Shown here: in pieces, positions 48,063 through 59,134 of the stretch
Numbering within the stretch: the stretch's first letter is position 1
Layout: each line of letters begins with the position of its first letter
Origin: Panax quinquefolius
Lineage: Eukaryota; Streptophyta; Magnoliopsida; Apiales; Araliaceae
Reading direction: 5' to 3'
Assembly (NCBI GenBank): GCA_020205615.1
Contig: CM035170.1
Coordinates: 55,852,812 to 55,916,811 of the forward strand
Length of the DNA stretch: 64,000 nucleotides
The notes under the pieces: model-generated
What the model saw: the letters and a program-made list of their open reading frames with translations, nothing else
The model's database searches: none
What the model was told of the DNA's origin: nothing
Made by a program: the position numbers and the translations under genes

Positions 48063-48912
48063 GTTTTGAATGATATTTCTATTATTAATAAATTTCCGAC
48101 GATTCTTGAAGACTTCTTAGCCTACCCTAGAGCGTGAAATCGAATTTTGTATCAATTCCAAAGACAAAACCCATTTCTAAAACCCTCAAATATTTTCTTC
48201 ACCTAAAATGAACGTGTAATGTGCCAAAGACGTTGGCTCGAACTGTTGAAGATTACGATCGTACCATTCAATATCATCGTGGGAAAAATGAACGTGGTAG
48301 CTGACGCGTTGAGTAGAAGATCGTATGCGTTTACGAGTGTGATGTTGTTAACACAAAGACCCATTTTGTATAACTTACAAATGATGGAGATAGAGTTAAA
48401 GACTCTAGGGACCCACGTGAAGATAACGAATATACGAGTATAATCGACTTTAATCGATAAAGTTAAAAGCCGCTCAAACTACACACCCGGAGCTGATGAA
48501 TATGAAGAAGAAGGTTCAAGAGGGCGTTATTCTAGAAGCAAAAATCGATGAAGAGAGGAAATCTCAACCCTCGATTTAATTTGCCCATTTGAAATCCTTG
48601 ATCGAGTAGGAACTGTGGCCTATAGACTCGTTTTTACTGCCAAGTATGTCGCGTGTTCATAACATTTTTTTTCACGTATCGATGTTATGTAAATATGTGG
48701 ACGACCTGAACCACATTATCGAATTAAAACTAGACGAGATATCAGAAGATTTAACGTATGAGGAGCTACGTGTTAAAATCTTCGATAAGAAGGATCGTAT
48801 TCAACACTCAAAGGTTATACCTCAAGAGTTAGAATTTGAAGTGAAGTCAAGGTATCCTCATCTCTTCGGCATACTAGGTACGTACGTAAATTTCGAGGGC
48901 GAAATTTCATAA
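48063..48912 (+). pseudogene. pol: Element E pol remnant, RT and integrase cores deleted
   Basis: The linker (MIFLL-INKF, then the PEREIEF-like stretch and KTHF) is joined at about 48181-48184 to LKYFF-like sequence. It continues through RRWLELL, TIQYH and VVADALSRRSYAFTS to KIDEE. At about 48553-48556 this joins GNLNPR of the late integrase module. The open frame 48646-48912 covers MSRVHNIFF to the chromodomain end FEGEIS. The TWELE part of the chromodomain is also shortened (VIPQELEFEVKSRYPHLF), as in D. Confidence 0.87.
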
Positions 48913-48914
48913 CG

Positions 48915-48922
48915 AGGGGAGA
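48915..48922 (+). other. Polypurine tract of element E
   Basis: AGGGGAGA directly precedes the 3' LTR edge, which reads TCAGAGACCCC where other copies have TGTGAGACCCC. Confidence 0.7.
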
Positions 48923-50716
48923 TCAGAGACCCCGTATTTTATGAATAAAGATTTAAATTTTCAAAATATTTTTTAAATATTATGGTGTGGATTTGATATA
49001 ATGTTATAGTTGTGGGTAATATTTATAAATTTTGCAAAAGTAAGCAAGTGATTATATAATATTCGATTGGTCTGGGAATATTCTTTTGGTCAGAATATCC
49101 GCACGACAAGATAATCATCAGGACCCTGCAAATGGAATTATTGCTTGATTGAGAAAACGAAAAAATACTTTATGAAAATAACGACGGAAGTTTTACTGTT
49201 AATCGCTGAAACACCCTTGTTAAAAAAGTACAAAGAATACTGTGGTTGCATAGTAGTACACAGTAGTGATTATTGATGCTTATGTTAGAAGTCACTTAGT
49301 ATTGTTCAATCGGGTATTAGGGATGCTTTTCGTGTCGGAGTACTATTCACGAGTTACTATTCACGAGTTACTATTCACGAATTACTATTCACAAGTTACT
49401 ATTCATGAGCTACTATTCACGAGTTACTATTTATGAGTTACTATTTACGAGTTACTATTTACGGGGTACTATTGATCACCCGTAAAATATATTTCTTTTT
49501 GGTCCAAATCATTTTTGGGTACAATATAAGTCCATGAGGAGATGTGCTAATTTTTCAGACCGTTGGTTAAAGATGTAATAATAAATCAATATGGACCGTT
49601 GCTTTAAGTTTTAATAGTAAACCAATATGGACCGTCCGTTTAAAAGTAAATCAATCTGGACCGTTCATGAATTAGTTACTATGCAGTCCATTTTCCTATA
49701 AATAGAAGCTCATTCCTTCATTATTTCTTACGATTTCATCAAACTCTGAGAGAGAAACTATAGAGAGAAAAAGAAAAAGTATTTTGTTACTTCACTTTTC
49801 CAATATTCACTTTCTTCTAAGGTAGTAGGAATATTATTTGTTGTAATCCGTAAGGGTATTATTTCTTTTGTATTCATGAAGAGAACTTCATTATTCCATT
49901 ATTTATTATTCGTGGAATAACTCAGATACGCCGAGCTACCCTATACTTGGTGAAATTCTTCGTTATTTCATTCTTTATTATTCTCATTGAATAACTCAGA
50001 TACGCCGCTACCCTATACTTGGTGACATTCTTCTAATATTCATCTTTATTATTATTCTGTTAGAATATCCCGCCTCGCATGCGCTTTACGCCGACCGGTT
50101 CCGCCTTTGTTAGTATTCTATTGAATATCCCACATCGTGCGTTTACGGACCCGACTGTTCCGCTTTATTATTATTCTGTTGAATATCATATGCATGTACA
50201 CGCTTACGCCGTTCGGTTCTTTATTATTCTGTTGGAACATCTGCCGGTATGTAATTTCATCGTTCCGCTATTTATTATTTTGTTTAACCTCGCTTATGTT
50301 CCGTTCTTATTATTTTGTTGGAATAACTTCGTGATTCTTATTCTATACGATGGGTATGCTTCATTATTTCATTATCATTTTACTTTTGCACTATGTCTCA
50401 GATAAATTAATTTCATTGCTTTTGTCAATTCATGAATTCATCATCAAATTATTATTTTGTTGACTGTCATCATCACATGATTACTTGCCGTGATTATTCG
50501 GTACATTTATATATTTCTATTCACTCAGATCATTGAATTTTATATTTTGATCATTATTATTTTATTCAGTTTTTATTGTCTCATTGATGAAAACCTCAGG
50601 ATAGTGACATCTAATTGTATACTTCCGTCAGCATTTTATTCAAATCATGCATGTCAATTTAAGACTCAATTCAGGCGACTCAAGATGGGTGATGTAAACT
50701 CGCTTTGGGCGCGCTA
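48923..50716 (+). mobile_element. Element E 3' LTR (about 1.8 kb, internally shortened)
   Basis: It matches the E 5' LTR up to about 50340, with TATAAATA at 49697-49704 and the 14-bp array at about 49338-49470. From about 50340 to 50690 it is much shorter than the 5' LTR: roughly 0.8 kb is lost in many pieces. The end GGCGCGCTA replaces GGGCGTCACA and is followed by TACAT (50717-50721), the right TSD. Confidence 0.85.
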
Positions 50717-50721
50717 TACAT

Positions 50722-53292
50722 CACCCATCTCGAGTCGCTGATACATGGTATGTAATTCAAATACAACTTAATAATACAAATCCGCTATGTATAATACGAT
50801 TAAAACATAACATGTGAGTTTGAATACAAATATTATCTACTAGAGAGTATACAAACTCAAAAGAAGTCTTCATTACAATTATTATCACACTATTTCACGT
50901 AATAGTGAGGACTACCAATGCACCATCTAGACCATCACTGCTCCCCTCGACTAGTCCCAAATTACGCTCTCATTTCCCCTAATAGAATAAAGGAAAGAAA
51001 GGTGAGCTCAACTAGCCCAAAGAAGAAATATTACGACTAAGATAATGCGTATTAATTTATCGTTAGCCTTCAACAAAGGTTAAACCGATAAAATATAATA
51101 ACTATCAAGTTTAACTCATAGCAGTAACAAGAAATCTATTAGAAGAGTCAAGTAGGAATAAAATCTACTATCTTCTATGATTTTAAAAGGTTTTTATCAC
51201 TTTTATCGCTGGGACTCACCTTAATAAAAAATCGACATCATCGAATCACCCCTCGCACTACTTCTGCCAAGGATATTCTTTAAGATCACGCACCACTAAT
51301 TATCCATGCACTATGGCTAAAGATAATCATGTTTTCATCAACTATTCCCGATCACGCCATAAAACAATTCATCTTCAGACTACGCCAAAGAGAATCCATA
51401 GCCATAATCATACCAAAAACCGGCCAACAATGCACTATGGGCTAACGAGGACTTTTTCCACATCATTTGTAACATTACTACGCATGATTATACCGAATAA
51501 CCTTTGTCATAATCATACCAAGTCCATCTATGCACCACAGCCACCAGATGACTTTTAACATAATATAAAACATGAGGATGATGACAATGATATAAGAATT
51601 CAATAAAACAAGTTCAAGAATTAATTTATCCAAGAACCAATAACGCCCAAATTGTCAACACGATATCGCTTTCAGAGAGTAAAATTCAAGAATGCTCGTA
51701 AGAATATTTATATGAAAAGATACCGGATGAAGCGCAAATATCAAGGGTATTCCACTAGTTTCATGGAGTATAGAAGTCAAAGTTTTAACCAACCGAGTAT
51801 AATAAAGAATGGAATAACAAAAGAAATCACCATGCACGCGATAGATCAAGACAGCAAAAGTTATTCTAATGTAATAATAAATAAATGAACCAAACCCACA
51901 GAAATGCATGCATGTGATATTCCAATGTAATAATAAATAATGGAATTAGGTCCCACAGAAACGCCGTACATTATATATTACTACGTAATAATAAATAATG
52001 AATCAGTCCCACAGAACGCATGCATGTGATATTCTCGATGCAATAATAAAGAACGGAATATTAGAAGAATTTCACCATGTTTCATAGATTGATAAAACAA
52101 AGTTATTCCAATGTAATAATAAGAATGGAATAATGTAAGAATTTCACCATGTATGCAAAGATTTCATGATATCAAGTTATTCCAACATAATAATAAATAA
52201 TGGAATAATGTAAGAATTTCACCAAGTATAGGGTATCCTCACAGATACAAAAGTTATTCCAATGTAATAATAAAGAATGGAATAATGTAAGTTCTCTTCA
52301 TGAATAAGAAAGAAAGAATACCCTTTACGAGTACAACAATAATATCTCCTACTTTAAAGAAGAAGAGTAATCGGATATATGAGTAAAGAAGTAAGCGTAT
52401 AATACTTTTCTTCTTTCTCTCTGAGTTTCAAAGAATTCGTAAGAAATAATGAAGGAATGAGCTTCTATTTATAGAAAATGGACTACATAAGTAACTAACT
52501 CATGAACGTCTGGCCCGATTGATTTACTTTAATCTGACTATCCACATTTAAAGCAAAATCTTTTAAATAAAATATAATATATTCTATTTATAATCTAATA
52601 AAATGAATATCTTTATAAAAGATTTTACTATGCAAACACTATGGAGGCACTATGCAAACACTATGCATAATAAAATATAATATATTTTAATTATTGTCTA
52701 ATAAAATGTATAACTTTATAAAAGTATTCTGCTTTATATAAAAAAGATTTTACTAAGCAAAACACTATACGTATAATTATGCAACACTATGCATAATAGA
52801 ATATAATATATTCTATTTATAGAATAACTTTATAAAAGTATTCTGCTTTTATATAAAAAGTTTTTCTATTTTATTACATTAATAATACCAATAAAACAAA
52901 ACCGAGTGACTTATCACATAAGCATCAATAATCAATACCGTGGTGCTACTACGCAACCAATGCCAGACATCGCATTTTTTACTTCCTTTAGTAGTTCAAC
53001 AAAGATTAATGGTCAAACTTCCGTCGTTATTTCATAAAAATATTTTTGTCGTTTTCTCATTCCGACAATAATTTCGTTGTGGGGTCCACCAATGATTGTA
53101 CCGTCGTACAGATATTCCCCGACAAAAAGAATATTTCCCGACAAAACGAATATTATATAACAACTTGCATACTTTACAAAATTTATAAATACTACCCACA
53201 ACTATAACATTATATCAAATCCACACCATAATATTCAAAAAAAATTATTTCGAGAAAATTAAATATTTATTCATAAAATCTGGGGTCTCACA
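50722..53292 (-). mobile_element. Element D 5' LTR, main part
   Basis: Continues from 40728 in reverse (CACCCATCTCGAGTCGC) and closes GGGGTCTCACA, followed by CGGTT. It pairs with 32466-34312 plus 37255-37991. TATA (minus) is at 52466-52473. The short reading frames here derive from the modules. Several AACAGAA strings of the 3' LTR appear here as AATGTAA. Confidence 0.92.
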
Positions 53293-53297
53293 CGGTT

Positions 53298-53505
53298 CGC
53301 GGACGTTCGTGAGGATACAGTAGAGACGTAGTTCATTCGGATTGCATTGGAGATTCGATTGCATCAATTCCAGCTTCATAATCGTTATAGTCTCTTACAC
53401 ACTGAATTAATTTCTGTTTCGCATGGATCCTGTTTGGGCTTCGGATTTTGTTTTGTTCAATTTATTTTCTGATGTGCATTGCTTTGATGTACCAAAAACC
53501 CAACA
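53298..53505 (+). mobile_element. Oldest layer: copia-type LTR, piece 4 with LTR end
   Basis: Continues 32465 after removal of D (GAGACGGTT into CGCGGACGTTCGTG). Phrases such as GATTCGATTGCATC and TTTCTGTTTCGCATG, and the end AAAACCCAACA, fit the 3' part of a copia LTR. What follows at 53506 is not the expected primer site but a gypsy LTR fragment, so the copia interior is missing here. Confidence 0.6.
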
Positions 53506-54857
53506 CTATTCACTCGTGTACTATTCACCCAGGGTACTATTCACTCAGGTACTATTCACCTGGGGTACTATTCATGATAAAAATTGATTTCTTTTCTGTC
53601 CAAATTATTTTTGATACATGAATATTATTCTTGAATTTTACTCCACAAAGCAGTTATCATGTTGACAATTTGGACATTCTTAAACTCTGGATAAATTGAA
53701 TTATAAATCTTTAAAATTTATCCTTGATCTCACTTAATTGAATTCTTATATCATTGTCATCATCCTCATGCTTATATTGTAATGAAAGTTATCTTTGGCC
53801 CGTAGTGCATAGATGGACTGTTGATTGGTATGATTATGACCAGGAATTATATATTGGTATAATCATGATATGTAATGTTACAAATGATGTGGAAAAAGTT
53901 CTCATTGGCCCGTAGTGCATTGATGGACAGTTGTTTGGTACGATTATGACCACTGGTGATAATAACGAATATCCTTGGCCGTAGTGCATGGATAATTCGT
54001 GGATGTGATAATAACGAATATTCTTGGCCCGTAGTGCATGGATAATTTGTGGATGTGATACTAACGAATATCCTTGGCCCGTAGTGCATGGATAATTCGT
54101 TGATGTGGATTATTTATTTTACATACAAATGATGCGGTAAAAATCCTCTTTAGCTTACGTGCAAAGATGAATTGTTAATTATTGGTTTTACAGTTGTATA
54201 TCTTTGTCTTACGTGCAAAGATGGACTGTTGATTATTGGTTTTATAGTTGTATATCTTTGGCTTACGTTCAAAGATGGACTGTTGATTATTAGTTTTATA
54301 GTTGTATTTCTTTAGCTTACGTGCAAAGTTGGACTGTTGATTATTAGTTTTACAGTTTTATATCGTTGGCTTACGTGTAAAGATGGACTGTTGATTATTG
54401 GTTTTACAGTTGTATGTCTTGGCTCGTAGTGCAAAGATGGACTATTGAGTTACCTAATTATAAATATGAATTATGAATTTAACTATAATCATTGGTGGTT
54501 AAGGTGTAGATAGGTGATGAGAGTTATATTTGTCTTGAGTACAACAAAGAACTGTTGATGAGTATTACAGGAATGAATTATTTATGACGGACTTTTAATT
54601 TGGAGAAGATAGTAGACATTATGTTCTACTTGACTCTTCTAATGGATTGTTGATTCTGCTGCAATTACGGTTGAAAACTTTTATTATCTACCATATGTTC
54701 TAAATATCTGATTTAGTACTGATAAAGGCTATTGATAAATTAATTATCTTAGTCATAATATTCTTTACTGGGCTATTTGTGCTCACCATTTTGCTTCACA
54801 ATTCTTTTTAGGTATTAAGAGTGTAGCTGGGCCGAGGGGGGGATAACAGAGGAATAG
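53506..54857 (+). mobile_element. Forward gypsy LTR fragment, same subfamily as F
   Basis: It begins inside an ACTATTCAC array and runs through the GTAGTGCA modules to GGTATTAAGAGTGTAGC, without the normal LTR start or end. It matches the reverse F LTR (57845-59134), for example ATTTCTTTTCTGTCCAAATT against its inverse near 58810. Its right edge abuts reverse pol sequence (TCAGCTGAGTTAACGG) at about 54857, so it is inverted relative to where an F 3' LTR should be. Confidence 0.75.
54150..54465 (+). repeat. 54-bp tandem repeat, about six units
   Basis: CTTACGTGCAAAGATGGACT recurs at 54154, 54208, 54262, 54316 and 54370 with small changes, an exact 54-bp period, and a last diverged unit starts at 54423. 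Each unit includes TTATTGGTTTTACAGTTGTA. It is an expansion of one GTAGTGCA-type LTR module and is not seen at this copy number in other LTRs of the window. Confidence 0.92.
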
Positions 54858-55800
54858 TGTCAGCTGAGTTAACGGAGTAGCGATTTGAGAAAATCCTTCC
54901 ATGAATCTCCGATAATAACCAGCTAAGCCCATAAAGCTACGTACTTTGGTTACTGACTTTGGTTGTTCCCAGCTTTGTATTGTTTAAATCTTCGCTGGGT
55001 CAACAGATATTCCGTGATTTGAAATCACGTGCCCAAGGAATGCTACTTCCTCAAGCCAGAACTCGCATTTCTTCAACTTGGCATAGAGCTTATTTTCACG
55101 AAGCTTTTGGAGTATCAGCCTCAAGTGTTGCACATGATCTTAACGTACTTTGGTTACTGACTTAAGTTCCTCCCAGCTTTGTATTGCTTAAATCTTCGCT
55201 GGGTCAACTGATATTCTGTGATTTGAAATCACGTGCCCAAGGAATGCTACTTCCTCAAGCCAGAACTCGCATTTCTTTAACTTGGCATAAAGCTTATTTT
55301 CACGAAGCTTTTGGAGTATCAACCTCAAGTGTTGCTCATGATCTTCACGTCTTTTGGAGTATATGAGGATGTCATCAATAAATACTACCACAAAATGATT
55401 CAAATATTTCTTGAATACTCGGTTCATCATATCCATGAAGGCAGCAGGAGCATTAGTTAATCCAAAAGACATGACTAGGAATTCATAATGCTCGTACCGA
55501 GTTCTGAAAGCAGTCTTTGGAATGTAATCAGTTTTAATCTTTAACTGATGATATCCAGAATGAAGATTAATCTTTGAAAAGAATTTAGCGCCTTACAACT
55601 GGTCAAAGAGGTTATTAATGTGAGGCAACAGGTACCTATTTTTTACGGTGACATAATTCAACTCTCGATAATCAATACAAAGTCGTATACTTCAATCTTT
55701 CTTCTTTACGAGCAGAACATGAGCACCCCAAGGAGACGTACTAGGACGAATGAAACCGATGTCTAACAGTTCTTTCAGTTAAGTTTTTAACTCCAGAAGT
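54858..55800 (-). pseudogene. pol: Element F reverse transcriptase, 3' truncated
   Basis: On the minus strand: LLDIGFIRPSTS (about 55750), the RT palm region, [16 protein letters not shown] (from 55472) and FIDD (about 55373-55384) with DILIYSK, then [20 protein letters not shown] stop follows at DPAKI. The connection GLAGYYRRF follows after an internal duplication, and the element breaks off in the TPLTQL region at 54858. Most of RNase H and all of integrase and the 3' LTR are missing. Confidence 0.87.
54939..55346 (-). repeat. 204-bp tandem duplication inside F pol
   Basis: ACGTACTTTGGTTACTGACT occurs at 54939 and at 55143, and the following 204 bp are nearly identical. The length is 68 codons, so the duplication keeps frame. 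It covers the end of RT and the start of the RNase H connection. A, B and other copies have a single copy. Confidence 0.9.
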
Positions 55801-56440
55801 TCAATAGGAGCCATTCAATATGGGGCTTTGGAAATGAGTTTTGTACCGGGTTCAAGGTAAATACAAAACTCGATTCCACGCTCTGGGGGTAGGCCAGGAA
55901 TTTCTTCAGGGAATACATCAGCAAATTTATTAACAATAGAAATATCATTCAAATCAGACGTATTTTTGATTAAATTTGTGACACGGGCTAAGAAAGCTTG
56001 ACATCCCTTTTTTAATAAACGAATGGCTTTATGGCTTGATATGTCAGTGATTGACTTTAGTGGTTTGGTTGCTTGAATTCGCATAATAAGTTGGTTAGGA
56101 ATATGAAACCTAACAACCTTACAAAAATAATCAATTTTAGCATGATAAGTAGTTAACCAATCAACCCCTAAAATCACATCAAATGCAAGTATTTTCAAAG
56201 AGATATGATCGACAAATAACGTGAGGGTGCCGATTCGAATCAAACAAGATTTATAAAACAGTGGATGTAATGAAGGTTTCTCCAAACGGAGTTTCAACAG
56301 GTAAGTCAAAGTCTAATTTCTCTGTAGTTAAATTTAAACGTTGAGCGCAAGTAGGAGAAATAAAAGAATGGGGAGAACCGGTATCAAATAAGGTATAGAC
56401 TTCGCAAGAGTTTATGATTAGCTTACCCGTGATAACCTCG
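55801..56440 (-). pseudogene. pol: Element F protease and linker
   Basis: DTG is encoded at 56377-56385 (minus) within TLFDTGSPHSFIS. A 164-codon open frame (56309-55815) covers [38 protein letters not shown], the linker NDISIVNKFADVFPEE and GTKLISKAPY. This is the best-preserved protease-linker in the window and serves as the reference for the inverted block of A. Confidence 0.87.
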
Positions 56441-57657
56441 TTCAGGTTCCTTGCTTTTTGGGAGGTTACGACAAACGCTCTCCCTTGAACTACTAGCTTT
56501 GACTAGTCTGGGACGGCCTTTGGTGTCTCCATCTCAGCTGGACTTGTCTTCACTACACGATAAAATCGGGCTAGGTGACCTTCTCTTCCGTAATTGTAAC
56601 ACACTTTGGATTGCAGCGTACAGTTTGGACTGATGTGTCCCTCGCCTTCATATTTGTAACATACGACCGGTGGTCGTTCTCCTTCCTTAAAAATAAGTGC
56701 TGGTGTTGTTGTCCTTCCATCATTATTGAACCTTCTCTTCTTGAAATTTCCACTTGACTCATTTCTTCTATTATCTTGGCTAAGGTTACCACCGAAGTGG
56801 TTACCATTTCTGGCATGTTGATTTCCTCCACATTTGTTGTCACCGCTTTGATGACTGCTACCACTGGTATGATCATTTTGTCGACTGCTATCGTTTAGTT
56901 GGGTTGACTCATTATCGCGCTCCAATAACTGAGCCCTATTCATAATATATGAAAACAAGAAAAGTTTGTGAAAATGAGGTATTGACGTATTTCGGGTTTC
57001 AAATCTCGTAGAAACATTCGCGTCATTCGATCCTCATTATCTACCAAATGGGATGTAAACTGAGACAACTCGACAAACTTAGCCTCATATTGCGATACAG
57101 TCATATTATTTTGCTCCAGCTTTATGAATTCTACCTCTTTCATGTGACGAATACTTTTAGGAAAGTACTTGTCTTTGAACAATTCTTGAAACTTCTCCCA
57201 AGACATCTTTAGTGCGGCAGACTGAGTACGTTTTACAGATTCCCACCAATGATTTACCTCTTCTCGCAACATGAAGGTGGCAAAGGGAACCTTCTTCTCC
57301 TCGGAGCATCCCAAGACATCAAATATTTTGGTGATTTGCTTAATCCACGTCTCCTCCTTAAGTGGTTCTGGCTTAATTTCCCAAAAACTCCGGTGGTCCC
57401 AGCTCCTTGAATTGCTTAGCGGTGACCAACCGTGAGTTGCTAGTGTTTCCACCTGCATTTTGTACAAGAGTCTCTCTCGCCAGATGTTACATGAATTACA
57501 GAAAGCATCTGAACATCCCATCGTTCATCATTTGGTTGGTGTTATTGTTTACCTGAGGATTATTGTCTTCCTGGTGCACATTATCCTGGTTATTGATCGT
57601 TGGTGACTCAACGGTCTCATGTGCTTCATTGCTTATCGTAACATTTTTTGATGCCAT
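56441..57657 (-). pseudogene. gag: Element F gag
   Basis: The start at 57657 (minus) matches D and E (MASKNV). The first frame ends after NDGMFRCFL. The next open frame (57521-56940) holds ITKIFDVLGCSEEKKVPFAT, HWWESVKR, KYFPKSIRHMKEVEFIKLEQ and SQYEAKFVELSQF. The last (56958-56503) holds the Asn/Gly-rich spacer and two knuckles, CYKYEGEGHISPNC and CYNYGREGHLARFY. Both knuckles have lost a Cys (to Tyr), and the second has lost two. Frame changes near 57500 and 56950 disable it. Confidence 0.88.
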
Positions 57658-57830
57658 TTTCAAACACTTCCACCATACAAGGGTTAATTGACATGCCACA
57701 TATTATCCATATATTCTGACCGACCAATTAAATAACTAACAAACTTAGGTTGGTCATATTAGCGAAGGATTTATCCGTCTCTCCCCTCCTAGTTCTAATC
57801 TCAAATCTCTGCCAGGGATCATATCCCTAA

Positions 57831-57842
57831 GTTTTGATACGA
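57831..57842 (-). other. Primer binding site of element F
   Basis: GTTTTGATACGA is the inverse of TCGTATCAAAAC, a two-mismatch version of TGGTATCAAAGC, two bases from the LTR edge at 57845. Confidence 0.75.
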
Positions 57843-57844
57843 AC

Positions 57845-59134
57845 TGTGACGCCCCCAAAATAGGTAAACATCACCCACTCTGAGTCGCCAAATACATGGT
57901 ACAGAAAATAAATACAAACTTAGTTATACAACTGTCGTGTAACATAAGCTGAGAGTTTGAACACGAATATTGTCTCCTAGACAATATCCAAACTCAAATG
58001 AAGTCCTCATTGCAAATATTATTAAACTATTTCACAGAATAGTGAGGACTACTAAAGAAATCATCTGGACCGTCACTCCATTCCCCAACTAGTCCTAGCT
58101 ATATTCTCATTTCCTGAAGAGAATAATGAAAGCAAAGGGTGAGCTCAAATAGCCCAGTAAAGAATATTATGACTAAGATAATGTAGAATAAATTATCGTT
58201 AGCCTTCAATAATGTTAAACTGATAGAATACAATAGACAACAAGTTTAACTGCAGCGAAACAAATAATCTATTAGAAGAGTTAGGTAGAGCATAATATCT
58301 ACTATCTTCTATGATTTAAAAGTTTATCATCAATTTTATCGCTGAGACTCAGCTCAATAAATAATCCACATCACTGAATTATCCATGCACTACGAGCCAA
58401 GGATATTCATTATTATTACATCCACGAATCATCCATGCACTACGGGCCAAGGATATTCGTTATTATCACCAATGGTCATGATCATGCCAACAACTGTCCA
58501 TCAATGCACTACGGGCCAATGATGACTTTTACCACATCATTTGTAACATTACAAGTCATGATTATACCGATTAATCCATGATCATAAGCATACAAATCAA
58601 CAATCCATCTATGCACTACGGGCCAAAGATGACTTTCATCACAATATAAGAATGAGGATGATGACAATGATATAAGAATTTAATCAAACGAAATGAAGGA
58701 TAAATATTAAAGATTTTTAATTTATCCAGAGTTTAAAAATGTCCAAATTGACAACATGGTAACTGTTTTATGGAGTAAAATTCAAGAATAATATCCATGC
58801 ATCAAAAATAATTTGGACAGAAAAAAATAATTTTTTTTGGGTGAATAGTACCCCATGAATAGTACTTCGTGAATAGTACCCCAGCATGAAAAGATTAAAA
58901 TATAACAAGAATGTCCAGAAAAATATTCCCGTGAAAAGATACTTGATGAAACACAAATTTCAAGGATATTCTACTAATTTCAAGGAGTATAAAAGTAATA
59001 CTTTAACAAAATAAGTGTAGAATTCGGAATCTGAAACGAAATAATATTACTTACATACTACAGAGTATGAAAGAAACTATTATTTCTTACGAATATTGAA
59101 CAAAAATAATATCCCTTACCTTAAAAAGGAGAGT
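57845..59134 (-). mobile_element. Element F 5' LTR (interrupted by G)
   Basis: A reverse LTR that opens TGTGACGCCCCC, with the GTAGTGCA modules and a short GTGAATAGTACCCC array (58845-58895). Near 59111-59121 it has the donor-like site in reverse (CCCTTACCTTA). It is cut at 59135 by element G; AGAGT (59130-59134) should be the left TSD of G, whose right copy lies outside the window. Confidence 0.88.

Noticed and set aside
54150..54465. CRISPR-like array
   Set aside because: There is no alternation of constant repeat and unique spacer; the whole 54-bp unit is repeated, within a plant LTR.
54959..55366. Plus-strand frames of 68 and 60 codons with near-identical sequence
   Set aside because: They are the antisense of the F pol duplication; the similarity is explained by the 204-bp tandem repeat.
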